A stretch of 64,000 nt of DNA, taken from assembly GCA_035771175.1 (NCBI GenBank), contig JAYMFD010001445.1:1-64000 (forward strand). Direction: 5' to 3'. Under the pieces are notes generated by a model that was not told the DNA's origin, did no database searches, and saw nothing but the letters and a program-made list of their open reading frames with translations. The translations under genes were made by a program, and so were the position numbers. Positions 38,937 to 53,800 of the stretch are shown piece by piece (within the stretch, counting starts at the first letter, position 1; every line of letters begins with the position of its first letter). The stretch comes from Paratinospora sagittata. Its lineage: Eukaryota; Streptophyta; Magnoliopsida; Ranunculales; Menispermaceae.

Positions 38937-41879
38937 GACTCGCTCAAAGAATTGGTAGAGAAAGCAATACAGTGGATTGGTCGCGATTGCCTCAAACACA
39001 TTTTCAAAGTAAATTTAGTTCATTTAAACCAAAATTTTAGATTTGGGGGTCAAAAATTCATCAGGATATTGAAACGGAGTTCCATCTATTCTGGGGGTTG
39101 CTTGAAGGATATTGGGACTTGCTAAAGGAGTTGGTGGACAAAGCAATCTGGTGGATTGGTCGCGATTGCCTCAAACACTTTTTCTAAGTAAATTTAGTTC
39201 ATTTAAACCAAAATTTTAGATTTGGGGGTCAAAAATTAATCGGGATATTGAAACGGAGTTCCATCTATTCTGGAGGTTCCTAGGAGGATATTGGGACTCG
39301 CTGAAGGAGTTGGTAGAGAAATCCCGTGGATTGGTCGCAATTGCCTCAATTACTTTTTCTAATTATATTTAGTTCATTTAAACCAAAATTTTAGATTTGG
39401 GGGTCAAAAACTAATCGGGATATTGAAACGGAGTTCCATCTATTCTGGAGGTTCCTAGGAGGATATTGGGACTCGCTCAAAGAGTTGGTGGAAAAAGCAA
39501 TCTGGTGGATTGGTAGCGATTGCCTCAAACACAAATTCTAAGTAAATTTAGTTCATTTAAACCAAAATTTGAGATTTTGAGGTCAAAAATTCATCGGGAT
39601 ATTGGAACGGAGTTCCATCTATTCTGGGGGTTGCTAGAAGGATATTGGGACTCGCTTAAAGAATAGGTGGAGAAAGGCATCAGGTGGATTTGTCGCGATT
39701 GCGTCAAACACATTTTCTAAGTAAATTTAGTTCATTTTAACTAAAATCTGAGATTTAGGGGTCAAAAATTTATCGGGATATTGGAACGGAGTTCCATCTA
39801 TTCCGGGGGTTCCTAGAAGGATATTGAGACTCGCTCAAAGACTTGGTAAAGAAAGCAATCCGGTGGATTGGTCGCGATTGCCTCAAACACATTTTCTAAG
39901 TAAATTTAGTTCATTTAAACCAAAATTTGAGATTGAGGGGTCAAAAATTCATCGGAATATTGGAACGGAGTTCCATCTATTCTGGGGGTTGCTAGAAGGA
40001 TATTAGGACTCGCTCATAGAGTTGGTGGAGAAAGCAATACGGTGGATTGGTTGCGATTGCTTCAAACACATTTTCTAAGTAAATTTAGTTCATTTAAACC
40101 AAAATTTTAGATTTGGGGGTCAAAAATTTATCGGGATATTGGAACGGAGTTCCATCTATTCTGGGGGTGGCTTGAAGGATATTGGAACTCGCTTAAGGAG
40201 TTGGTAGATAAACCAATCCGGTGGATTGGTCGCGATTGCCTCAAACACTTTTTCTAAGTATATTTAGTTCATTTAAACCAAAATTTAGATTTGGGGGTCA
40301 AAAATTGACCGGGATATTGGAACGGAGTTCCATCTATTCTGGGGGTTCCTAAAAGGATATTGGGACTCGCTCAAAGAGTTGGTAGAGAAAGCAATACGGT
40401 GGATTGGTCGCGATTGCCTCAAACACATTTTCTAAGTAAATTTAGTTCATTTTAACCAAAATTTGAGATTTAGGGGTCAAAAATTTATCGGGATATTGGA
40501 ACGGAGTTCCATCTATTCTGGGGGTTGCTAGAAGGATATTGGGACTCGCTTAAAGAGTAGGTGGAGAAAGAAATCAGGTGGATTGGTCGCGATTGCGTCA
40601 AACACATTTTCTAAGTAAATTTAGTTCATTTTAACTAAAATTTGAGATGTAGGGGTCAAAAATTTATCGGGATATTGGAACGGAGTTCCATCTATTCCGG
40701 GGGTTCCTAGAAGGATATTGAGACTCTCTCAAAGACTTGGTGGAGAAAGCAATCCGGTGGATTGGTCGCGATTGCCTCAAACACATTTTCTAAGTACATT
40801 TAGTTCATTTAAACCAAAATTTGAGATTGAGGGGTCAAAAATTCATCGGAATATTGGAACGGAGTTCCATCTATTCTGGGGGTTGCTAGAAGGATATTAG
40901 GACTCGCTCATAGAGTTGGTGGGAAAGCAATACGGTGGATTGGTCGCGATTGCTTCAAACACATTTTCTAAGTAAATTTAGTTCATTTAAACCAAAATTT
41001 TAGATTTCGGGGTCAAAAATTCATCGAGATAGTGAAACGGAGTTCCATCTATTCTGGGGGTTGCTTGAAGGATATTGGGACTCGCTTAAGGAGTTGGTTG
41101 ATAAAGCAATCCGGTGGATTGGTCGCGATTGCCTCCAACACTTTTTCTAAGTATATTTAGTTCATTTTAATCAAAATTTAGATTTGGGGGTCAAAAATTC
41201 ACCGGGATATTGGAACGGAGTTCCATCTATTCTGGGGGTTCCTAAAAGGATATTGGGACTCGCTCAAAGAGTTGGTAGAGAAAGCAATACGGTGGATTGG
41301 TCGCGATTGCCTCAAACACATTTTCTAAGTAAATTTAGTTCATTTTAACCAAAATTTGAGATTTAGGGGTCAAAAATTTATCGGGATATTGGAACGGAGT
41401 TCCATCTATTCCGGGGGGTTCCTAGAAGGATATTGAGACTCGCTCAAAGACTTGGTGGAGAAAGCAATCCGGTGGATTGGTCGCGATTGCCTCAAACACA
41501 TTTTCTAAGTAAATTTAGTTCTTTTAAACCAAAATTTGAGATTGAGGGGTCAAAAATTCATCGGAATATTGGAACGGAGTTCCATCTATTCTGGGGGTTG
41601 CTAGAAGGATATTAGGACTCGCTCAAAGAGTTGGTAGAGAATCAATACGGTGAATTGGTCGCGATTGCCTCAAACATATTTTCTAAGTAAATTTAGTTCA
41701 TTTAAACCAAAATTCTAGATTTGGGGGTCAAAAATTCATCAGGATATTGAAACGGAGTTCCATCTATTCTGGGGGTTGCTTGAAGGATATTAAGACTTGC
41801 TAAAGGAGTTGGTGGACAAAGCAAACCGGTGGATTGGTCGCGATTGCCTCAAACACTTTTTTTAAGTAAATTTAGTTCA

Positions 41880-44800
41880 TTTAAACCAAAATTTTAGATT
41901 TGGGGGTCAAAAATTAATCGGGATATTGAAACGGAGTTCCATCTAATCTGATGGTTGCTTGAAGGATATTGGGACTCGCTCAAAGAGTTGGTAGAGAAAG
42001 CAATCCGATGGATTGGTCGCGATTGCCTCAAACACTTTTTCTAAGTATATTTAGTTCATTTAAACCAAAATTTAGATTTGGGGGTCAAAAATTAACCCGG
42101 ATATTGGAACGGAGTTCCATCTATTCCGGAGGTTCCTAGAAGGATATTGGGACTCGCTCAAAGAGTTGGTGGAGAAAGCAACATGGTGGATTGGTCGTGA
42201 TTGCCTCAAACACATTTTCTAAGTAAATTTAGTTCATTTAAAACAAAATTTGACATTTAGGGTTCAAAAATTCATCGGGATATGGGAACGGAGTTCCATC
42301 TATTCTGGGGGGTTGTTTGAAGGATATTGGGACTCGCTAAAGGAGTTGGTGGACAAAGCAATCCGGTGGATTGGTCGCGATTGCCTCAAACACTTTTTCT
42401 AAGTATATTTAGTTCATTTAAACCAAATATTTAGATTTATGGGTCAAAAATTCACCGGGATATTGGAACGGAGTTCCATCTATTCCGGGGTTCGTAGAAG
42501 GATATTGGGACTCGCTCAAAGAGTTGGTGGAGAAAGCAATATGGTGGATTGGTCGCGATTGCCTCAAACCCATTTTCTAAGTAAATTTAGTTCATTTAAA
42601 CCAAAATTTGAGATTTAGTGGTCAAAAATTCATCGGGATATTGGAACAGAGTTCCATCTATTCTGGGGGGTTGCTAGAAGGATATTGGGACTCGCTGAAA
42701 GAGTTGGTGGAGAAAGCAATCTGGTGGATTGGTAGCGATTGCCTCAAACACAAATTGTAAGTAAATTTAGTTCATTTAAACCAAAATTTGAGATTTAGAG
42801 GTCAAAAATTCATCGGGATATTGGAACGGAGTTCCATCTATTCTGGGGTTGCTAGAAGGATATTGGGACTCGCATAAAGAGTAGGTGGAGAAAGCAATAA
42901 GGTGGATTGGTCGCGATTGCCTCAAACACATTTTCTAAGTAAATTTAGTTCATTTTAACTAAAATTTGAGATTTAGGGGTAAAAAATTTATCGGGATATT
43001 GGAAGGGAGTTCCATCTATTCTGGGGGTTCCTAGAAGGATATTGGGACTCGCTCAAAGAGTTGGTGGAGAAAGCAATCTGGTGGATTGGTCGCGATTGCC
43101 TCAAACACATTTTCTAAGTAAATTTAGTTCATTTAAAACAAAATTTGACATTTAGGGTTCAAAAATTCATCGGGATATTGGAACAGAGTTCCATCTATTC
43201 TGGGGGGTTGTTTGAAGGATATTGGGACTCGCTAAAGGAGTTGGTGGACAAAGCAATCCGGTGGATTGGTCGCGATTGCCTCAAACACTTTTTTTAAGTA
43301 TATTTAGTTCCTTTAAACCAAATATTTAGATTTATGGGTCAAAAATTCACCGGGTTATTGGAACGGAGTTCCATCTATTCCGGGGTTCGTAGAAAGATAT
43401 TGGGACTCGCTCAAAGAGTTGGTGGAGAAAGCAATATGGTGGATTGGTCGCGATTGCCTCAAACACATTTTCTAAGTAAATTTAGTTCATTTAAACCAAA
43501 ATTTGAGATTTAGTGGTCAAAAATTCATCGGGATATTGGACCAGAGTTCCATCTATTCTGGGGGGTTGCTAAAGGATATTGGGACTCGCTCAAAGAGTTG
43601 GTGGAGAAAGCAATATGGTGCATTGGTCGCGATTGTCTGAAACACATTTCCAAAGTAAATTTAGTTCATTTAGACCAAAATTTGAGATTTAGTGGTCAAA
43701 AATTCATCGGGATATTGGAACGGAGTTCCATCTATTCTGGGGGGTTGCTAGAAGGATATTGGGACTCGCTCAAAGAGTTGGTGGAGAAAGCAATCCGGTG
43801 GATTGGTCGCGATTGCCTCAAACACATTTTCTAAGTAAATTTAGTTCATTTAAACCAAAATCTGAGATTTAATGGTCAAAAATTCATCGGGTTATTGAAA
43901 CGGAGTTCCATCTATTCTGGGGGTTGCTTGAAGGATATTGGTACTCGCCCAAGGAGTTGGTAGATAAAGCAATCCGGTGGATTGGTCGCGATTGCCTCAA
44001 ACACATTTTCTAAGTAAATTTAGTTCATTTAAACCAAGATTTGAGATTGAGGGGTCAAAAATTCATCGGAATATTGGAACGGAGTTCCATCTATTCTGGG
44101 GGTTGCTAGAAGGATATTTGGACTCGCTCAAAGAGTTGGTAGAGAAAGCAATACGGTGAATTGGTCGCGATTGCCTCAAACACATTTTCTAAGTAAATTT
44201 AGTTCATTTAAACCAAAATTTTAGATTTGGGGGTCAAAAATTCATCAGGATATTGAAACGGAGTTCCATCTATTCTGGGGGTTGCTTGAAGGATATTAGG
44301 ACTTGCTAAAGGAGTTGGTGGACAAAGCAATCTGGTGGATTGGTCGCAATTGCCTCAAACACTTTTTCTAAGTAAATTTAGTTCATTTAAACCAAAATTT
44401 TAGATTTGGGGGTCAAAAATTAATCGGGATATTGAAACGGAGTTCCATCTATTCTGGGGGTTGCTTGAAGGATATTGGGACTCGCTCAAAGAGTTGGTAG
44501 AGAAAGCAATCCGGTGGATTGGTCGCGATTGCCTCAAACACTTTTTCTAAGTTTATTTAGTTCATTTAAACCAAAATTTAGATTTGGGGGTCAAAAATTA
44601 ACCGGGATATTGGAACGGAGTTCCATCTATTCCGGGGTTCGTAGAATGATATTGGGACTCGCTCAAAGAGTTGGTGGAGAAAGCAATATGGTGGATTGGT
44701 CGCGATTGCCTCAAACCCATTTTCTAAGTAAATTTAGTTCATTTAAACCAAAATTTGAGATTTAGTGGTCAAAAATTCATCGGGATATTGGAACGGAGTT

Positions 44801-47800
44801 CCATCTATTCTGGGGGGTTGTTTGAAGGATATTGGGACTCGCTAAAGGAGTTGGTGGACAAAGCAATCCGGTGGATTGGTCGCGATTGCCTCAAACACTT
44901 TTTCTAAGTATATTTAGTTCATTTAAACCAAATATTTAGATTTATGGGTCAAAAATTCACCGGGATATTGGAACGGAGTTCCATCTATTCCGGGGTTCGT
45001 AGAAGGATATTGGGACTCGCTCAAAGAGTTGGTGGAGAAAGCAATATGGTGGATTGGTCGCGATTGCCTCAAACCCATTTTCTAAGTAAATTTAGTTCAT
45101 TTAAACCAAAATTTGAGATTTAGTGGTCAAAAATTCATCGGGATATTGGAACAGAGTTCCATCTATTCTGGGGGGTTGCTAGAAGGATATTGGGACTCGC
45201 TGAAAGAGTTGGTGGAGAAAGCAATCTGGTGGATTGGTAGCGATTGCCTCAAACACAAATTGTAAGTAAATTTAGTTCATTTAAACCAAAATTTGAGATT
45301 TAGAGGTCAAAAATTCATCGGGATATTGGAACGGAGTTCCATCTATTCTGGGGTTGCTAGAAGGATATTGGGACTCGCTCAAAGAGTTGGTGGAGAAAGC
45401 AATCCGGTGGATTGGTCGCGATTGCCTCAAACACATTTTCTAAGTAAATTTAGTTCATTTAAACCAAAATTTGAGATTTAATGGTCAAAAATTCATCGGG
45501 ATATTGAAACGGAGTTCCATCTATTCTGGGGGTTGCTTGAAGGATATTGGGACTCGCTCAAGGAGTTGGTAGAGAAATCCCGTGGATTGGTCGCGATTGC
45601 CTCAATTACTTTTTCTAATTATATTTAGTTCATTTAAACCAAAATTTTAGATTTGGGGGTCAAAAATTAATCGGGATATTGAAACAGAGTTCCATCTATT
45701 CTGGGGGATCCTAGGAGGATATTGGGACTCGCTAAAAGAGTTGGTGGAGAAAGCAATCTGGTGGATTGGTAGCGATTGCCTCAAACACAAATTCTAAGTA
45801 AATTTAGTTCATTTAAACCAAAATTTGAGATTTAGAGGTCAAAAATTCATCGGGATATTGGAACGGAGTTCCATCTATTCTGGGGGGTTGTTTGAAGGAT
45901 ATTGGGACTCGCTAAAGGAGTTGGTGGACAAAGCAATCCGGTGGATTGGTCGCGATTGCCTCAAACACTTTTTCTAAGTATATTTAGTTCATTTAAACTA
46001 AATATTTAGATTTATGGGTCAAAAATTCACCGGGATATTGGAACGGAGTTCCATCTATTCCGGGGTTCGTAGAAGGATATTGGGACTCGCTCAAAGAGTA
46101 GGTGGAGAAAGCAATCAGGTGGATTGGTCGCGATTGCCTCAAACACATTTTCTAAGTAAATTTAGTTCATTTTAACTAAAATTTGAGATTTAGGGGTCAA
46201 AAATTTATCCGGATATTGGAACAGAGTTTCATCCATTCCGGGGGTTCCTAGAAGGATATTGAGACTCGCTCAAAGACTTGGTGGAGAAAGCAATACGGTG
46301 GATTGGTCGCGATTGCCTCAAACACATTTTCTAAGTAAATTTAGTTCATTTAAACCAAAATTTGAGATTGAGGGGTCAAAAATTCATCGGAATATTGGAA
46401 CGGAGTTCCATCTATTCTGGGGGTTGCTAGAAGGATATTAGGACTCGCTAAAGAGTTGGTAGAGAAAGCAATACGGTGGATTGGTCGCGATTGCCTCAAA
46501 CACATTTTCTAAGTAAATTTAGTTCATTTAAACCCAAAATTTAGATTTGGGGGTCAAAAATTAATCGGGATATTGAAACGGAGTTCCATCTATTCTGGGG
46601 GTTGCTTGAAGGATATTGGGACTCGCTCAAAGAGTTGGTAGAGAAAGCAATCTGGTGGATTGGTCGCGATTGCCTCAAACACTTTTTCTAAGTATATTTA
46701 GTTCATTTAAACCAAAATTTAGATTTGGGGGTCAAAAATTAACCGGGATATTGGAACGGAGTTCCATCTATTCCGGAGGATCCTAGAAGGATATTGAGAC
46801 TCGCTCAAAGAGTTGGTGGAGAAAGCAATCTGGTGGATTGGTCGCGATTGCCTCAAACACATTTTCTAAGTAAATTTAGTTCATTTAAAACAAAATTTGA
46901 CATTTAGGGTTCAAAAATTCATCGGGATATTGGAACGGAGTTCCATCTATTCTGGGGGGTTGTTTGAAGGATATTGGGACTCGCTAAAGGAGTTGGTGGA
47001 CAAAGCAATCCGGTGGATTGGTCGCGATTGCCTCAAACACTTTTTCTAAGTATATTTAGTTCATTTAAACCAAATATTTAGATTTATGGGTCAAAAATTC
47101 ACCGGGATATTGGAACGGAGTTCCATCTATTCCGGGGTTCGTAGAAGGATATTGGGACTCGCTCAAAGAGTTGGTGGAGAAAGCAATATGGTGCATTGGT
47201 CGCGATTGCCTCAAACCCATTTTCTAAGTAAATTTAGTTCATTTAAACCAAAATTTGAGATTTAGTGGTCAAAAATTCATCGGGATATTGGAACAGAGTT
47301 CCATCTATTCTGGGGGGTTGCTAGAAAGATATTGGGACTCGCTCAAAGAGTTGGTGGAGAAAGCAATATGGTGCATTGGTCGCGTTTGCCTGAAACACAT
47401 TTCCAAAGTAAATTTAGTTCATTTAGACCAAAATTTGAGATTTAGTGGTCAAAAATTCATCGGGATATTGGAACGGAGTTCCATCTATTCTGGGGGGTTG
47501 CTAGAAGGATATTGGGACTCGCTCAAAGAGTTGGTGGAGAAAGCAATCCGGTGGATTGGTCGCGATTGCCTCAAACACATTTTCTAAGTAAATTTAGTTC
47601 ATTTAAACCAAAATTTGAGATTTAATGGTCAAAAATTCATCGGGATATTGAAACGGAGTTCCATCTATTCTGGGGGTTGCTTGAAGGATATTGGGACTCG
47701 CTCGAGGAGTTGGTAGAGAAATCCCGTGGATTGGTCGCGATTGCCTCAATTACTTTTTCTAATTATATTTAGTTCATTTAAACCAAAATTTTAGATTTGG

Positions 47801-50800
47801 GGGTCAAAAATTAATCGGGATATTGAAACAGAGTTCCATCTATTTTGGGGGTTCCTAGGAGGATATTGGGACTCGCTCAAAGAGTTGGTGGAGAAAGCAA
47901 TCTGGTGGATTGGTAGCGATTGCCTCAAACACAAATTCTAAGTAAATTTAGTTCATTTAAACCAAAATTTGAGATTTAGAGGTCAAAAATTCATCGGGAT
48001 ATTGGAACGGAGTTCCATCTATTCTTGAGGGTTGTTTGAAGGATATTGGGACTCGCTAAAGGAGTTGGTGGACAAAGCAATCCGGTGGATTGGTCGCGAT
48101 TGCCTCAAACACTTTTTCTAAGTATATTTAGTTCATTTAAACCAAATATTCAGATTTATGGGTCAAAAATTCACCGGGATATTGGAACGGAGGTTCCATC
48201 TATTCCGGGGTTCGTAGAAGGATATTGGGACTCGCTCAAAGAGTAGGTGGAGAAAGCAATCAGGTGGATTGGTCGCGATTGCCTCAAACACATTTTCTAA
48301 GTAAATTTAGTTCATTTAAACCAAAATTTGAGATTGAGGGGTCAAAAATTCATCGGAATATTGGAACGGAGTTCCATCTATTCTGGGGGTTGCTAGAAGG
48401 ATATTAGGACTCGCTCAAAGAGTTGGTAGAGAAAGCAATACGGTGGATTGGTCGCGATTGCCTCAAACACATTTTCTAAGTAAATTTAGTTCATTTAAAC
48501 CAAAATTTTAGATTTGGGGGTCAAAAATTCATCAGGATATTGAAACGGAGTTCCATCTATTCTGGGGGTTGCTTGAAGGATATTGGGACTTGCTAAAGGA
48601 GTTGGTGGAGAAAGCAATCCGGTGGATTGGTCGCGAATGCCCTCAAACACTTTTTCTAAGTAAATTTAGTTCATTTAAACCAAAATTTTAGATTTGGGGG
48701 TCAAAAATTAATCGGGATATTGAAACGGAGTTCCACCTATTCTGGGCGTTGCTTGAAGGATATTGGGACTCGCTCAAGGAGTTGGTAGAGAAATCCCGTG
48801 GATTGGTCGCGATTGCCTCAATTACTTTTTCTAATTATATTTAGTTCATTTAAACCAAAATTTAGATTTGGGGGTCAAAAATTAACCGGGATATTGGAAC
48901 GGAGTTCCATCTATTCCGGAGGATCCTAGAAGGATATTCGGACTCGCTCAAAGAGTTGGTGGAGAAAGCAATCCGGTGAATTGGTCGCGATTGCCTCAAA
49001 CACATTTTCTAAGTAAATTTAGTTCATTTAAAACAAAATTTGACATTTAGTTTTCAAAAATTCATCGGGATATGGGAACGGAGTTCCATCTATTCTAGGG
49101 GTTGTTTGAAGGATATTGGGACTCGCTAAAGGAGTTGGTGGACAATGCAATCCGGTGGATTGGTCGCGATTGCCTCAAACACTTTTTCTAAGTATATTTA
49201 GTTCATTTAAACCAAATATTTAGATTTATGGGTCAAAAATTCACCGGGATATTGGAACGGAGTTCCATCTATTCCGGGGTTCGTAGAAGGATATTGGGAC
49301 TCGCTCAAAGAGTTGGTGGAGAAAGTAATATGGTGGATTGGTCGCGATTGCCTCAAACACATTTTCTAAGTAAATTTAGTTCATTTAAACCAAAATTTGA
49401 GATTTAGTGGTCAAAAATTCATCGGGATATTGGAACAGAGTTCCATCTATTCTGGGGGGTTGCTAGAGGGATATTGGGACTCGCTCAAAGAGTTGGTGGA
49501 GAAAGCAATATGGTGCATTGGTCGCGATTGTCTGAAACACATTTCCAAAGTAAATTTAGTTCATTTAGACCAAAATTTGAGATTTAGTGGTCAAAAATTC
49601 ATCGGGATATTGAAACGGAGTTCCATCTATTCTGGGGGGTTGCTAGAGGGATATTGGGACTCGCTCAAAGAGTTGGTGGAGAAAGCAATATGGTGCATTG
49701 GTCGCGATTGTCTGAAACACATTTCCAAAGTAAATTTAGTTCATTTAGACCAAAATTTGAGATTTAGTGGTCAAAAATTCATCGGGATATTGAAACGGAG
49801 TTCCATCTATTCTGGGTGGTTGCTAGAAGGATATTGGGACTCGCTCAAAGAGTTGGTGGAGAAAGCAATCCGGTGGATTGGTCGCGATTGCCTCAAACAC
49901 ATTTTCTAAGTAAATTTAGTTCATTTAAACCAAAATTTGAGATTTAATGGTCAAAAATTCATCGGGATATTGAAACGGAGTTCCATCTATTCTGGGGGTT
50001 GCTTGAAGGATATTGGGACTCGCTCAAGGAGTTGGTAGAGAAATCCCGTGGATTGGTCGCGATTGCCTCAATTACTTTTTCTAATTATATTTAGTTCATT
50101 TAAACCAAAATTTTCGATTTGGGGGTCAAAAAATTAATCGGGATATTGAAACAGAGTTCCATCTATTCTGGGGGTTCCTAGGAGGATATTGGGACTCGCT
50201 CAAAGAGTTGGTGGAGAAAGCAATCTGGTGGATTGGTAGCGATTGCCTCAAACACAAATTCTAAGTAAATTTAGTTCATTTAAACCAAAATTTGAGATTT
50301 AGAGGTCAAAAATTCATCGGGATATTGGAACGGAGTTCCATCTATTCTTGGGGGTTGTTTGAAGGATATTGGGACTCGCTAAAGGAGTTGGTGGACAAAG
50401 CAATCCGGTGGATTGGTCGCGATTGCCTCAAACACTTTTTCTAAGTATATTTAGTTCATTTAAACCAAATATTTAGATTTATGGGTCAAAAATTCACCGG
50501 GATATTGGAACGGAGTTCCATCTATTCCGGGGTTCGTAGAAGGATATTGGGACTCGCTCAAAGAGTAGGTGGAGAAAGCAATCAGGTGGATTGGTCGCGA
50601 TTGCCTCAAACACATTTTCTAAGTAAATTTAGTTCATTTAAACCAAAATTTGAGATTGAGGGGTCAAAAATTCATCGGAATATTGGAACGGAGTTCCATC
50701 CATTCTGGGGGTTGTTAGAAGGATATTAGGACTCGCTCAAAGAGTTGGTAGAGAAAGCAATACGGTGGATTGGTCGCGATTGCCTCAAACACATTTTCTA

Positions 50801-53800
50801 AGTAAATTTAGTTCATTTAAACCAAAATTTTAGATTTGGGGGTCAAAAATTCATCAGGATATTGAAACGGAGTTCCATCTAATCTGGGGGTTGCTTGAAG
50901 GATATTGGGACTTGCTAAAGGAGTTGGTGGAGAAAGCAATCCGGTGGATTGGTCGAGATTGCCTCAAACACTTTTTCTAAGTAAATTTAGTTCATTTAAA
51001 CCAAAATTTTAGATTTGGGGGTCAAAAATTAATCGGGATATTGAAACGGAGTTCCACCTATTCTGGGCGTTGCTTGAAGGATATTGGGACTCGCTCAAGG
51101 AGTTGGTAGAGAAATCCCGTGGATTGGTCGCGATTGCCTCAAACACATTTTCTAAGTAAATTTAGTTCATTTAAACCAAAATTTTAGATTTGGGGGTCAA
51201 AAATTCATCAGGATATTGAAACGGAGTTCCATCTATTCTGGGGGTTGCTTGAAGGATATTGGGACTTGCTAAAGGAGTTGGTGGAGAAAGCAATCCGGTG
51301 GATTGGTCGAGATTGCCTCAAACACTTTTTCTAAGTAAATTTAGTTCATTTAAACCAAAATTTTAGATTTGGGGGTCAAAAATTCACCGGGATATTGGAA
51401 CGGAGTTCCATCTATTCCGGGGTTCGTAGAAGGATATTGGGACTCGCTCAAAGAGTTGGTGGAGAAAGTAATATGGTGGATTGGTCGCGATTGCCTCAAA
51501 CCCATTTTCTAAGTAAATTTAGTTCATTTAAACCAAAATTTGAGATTTAGTGGTCAAAAATTCATCGGGATATTGGAACAGAGTTCCATCTATTCTGGGG
51601 GGGGTTGCTAGAGGGATATTGGGACTCGCTCAAAGAGTTGGTGGAGAAAGCAATATGGTGCATTGGTCGCGATTGTCTGAAACACATTTCCAAAGTAAAT
51701 TTAGTTCATTTAGACCAAAATTTGAGATTTAGTGGTCAAAAATTCATCGGGGTATTGAAACGGAGTTCCATCTATTTTGGGGGTTGCTTGAAAGATATTG
51801 GGACTCGCTCAAGGAGTTGGTAGAGAAAGCAATCCCGTGGATTGGTCGCGATTGCCTCAATTACTTTTTCTAATTATATTTAGTTCATTTAAACCAAAAT
51901 TTAGATTTAGGGGCCAAAAATTCACCGGGATATTGGAACGGAGTTCCATCTATTCCGTGGGTTTCTAGAAGGATATTGGGACTCGCTCAAAGAGTTGGTG
52001 GAGAAAGCAATCCGGTGGATTGGTCGCGATTGCCTCAAACACATTTTCTAAGTAAATTTAGTTCATTTAAACCAAAATTTGAGATTTAGTGGTCAAAAAT
52101 TCATCGGGATATTGGAACAGAGTTCCATCTATTCTGGGGGGTTGCTAGAGGGATATTGGGACTCGCTCAAAGAGTTGGTGGAGAAAGCAATATGGTGCAT
52201 TGGTCGCGATTGTCTGAAACACATTTCCAAAGTAAATTTAGTTCATTTAGACCAAAATTTGAGATTTAGTGGTCAAAAATTCATCGGGATATTGGAACGG
52301 AGTTCCATCTATTTTGGGTGGTTGCTAGAAGGATATTGGGACTCGCTCAAAGAGTTGGTGGAGAAAGCAATCCGGTGGATTGGTCGCGATTGCCTCAAAC
52401 ACATTTTCTAAGTAAATTTAGTTCATTTAAACCAAAATTTGAGATTTAATGGTCAAAAATTCATCGGGATATTGAAACGGAGTTCCATCTATTCTGGGGG
52501 TTGCTTGAAGGATATTGGGACTCGCCCAAGGAGTTGGTAGATAAAGCAATCCGGTGGATTGGTCGCGATTGTCTCAAACACTTTCTCTAAGTATATTTAG
52601 TTCATTTAAACCAAAATTTAGATTTGGGGGTCAAAAATTCACCGGGATATTGGAACGGAGTTCCATCTATTCCAGGGGTTCCTAAAAGGATATTGGGACT
52701 CGCTCAAAGAGTTGGTGGAGAAAGCAATACGGTGGATTGGTCGCGATTGCCTCAAACACATTTTCTAAGTAAATTTAGTTCATTTAAACCAAAATTTTGG
52801 ATTTGGGGGTCAAAAATTAATTGGGATATTGAAACGGAGTTCCATCTATTCTGGGGATTGCTTGAAGGATATTGGGAGTCGCTCAAAGAGTTGGTGGAGA
52901 AAGCAATATGGTGGATTGGTCGCGATTGCCTCAAACACATTTTCTCAGTAAATTTAGTTCATTTAAACCAAAATTTGACATTTAGTGGTCAAAAATTCAT
53001 CGGGATATTGGAACGGAGTTCCATCTATTCCGGGGGTTCCTAAAAGGATATTGGGACTCGCTCAAAGAGTTGGTGGAGAAAGCAATACGGTCGATTGGTC
53101 GCGATTGCCTCAAACACATTTTCTAAGTAAATTTAGTTCATTTAAACCAAAATTTTAGATTTGGGGGTCAAAAATTAATTGAGATATTGAAACGGAGTTC
53201 CATCTATTCTTGGGATTGCTTGAAGGATATTGGGACTCGCTCAAAGAGTTGGTGGAGAAAGCAATATGGTGGATTGGTCGCGATTGCCTCAAACACATTT
53301 TCTAAGTAAATTTAGTTCATTTAAACCAAAATTTGAGATTTAGTGGTCAAAAATTCATCGGGCTTTTGGAACAGAGTTCCATCTATTCTGAGGGGTTGCT
53401 AGAAGGATATTGGGACTCGCTCAAAGAGTTGGTGGAGAAAGCAATATGGTGCATTGGTCGCGATTGCCTGAAACACATTTCCTAAGTAAATTTAGTTCAT
53501 TTAAACCAAAATTTGAGATTTAGTGGTCAAAAATTCATCGGGATATTGGAACGGAGTTCCATCTATTCTGGGGGGTTGCTAGAAGGATATTGGGACTCGC
53601 TCAAAGAGTTGGTGGAGAAAGTAATCCGGTGGATTGGTCGCGATTGCCTCAAACACATTTTCTAAGTAAATTTAGTTCATTTAAACCAAAATTTGAGATT
53701 TAATGGTCAAAAATTCATCGGGATATTGAAACGGAGTTCCATCTATTCTGGGGGTTGCTTGAAAGATATTGGGACTCGCTTAAAGAGTTGGTAGATAAAG

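Larger units (their letters stand above)
31130..41880 (+). repeat. Satellite array, mixed subtypes with short higher-order units
   Basis: About 60 monomers of the same family, same strand. Subtypes are interleaved. The best-defined substructure is the 5/6-monomer repeat listed separately at 34.69-37.37 kb. A strongly shortened monomer lies at 38.84-38.94 kb and is also listed separately. No gene or other element is seen in this stretch. Confidence 0.95.
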
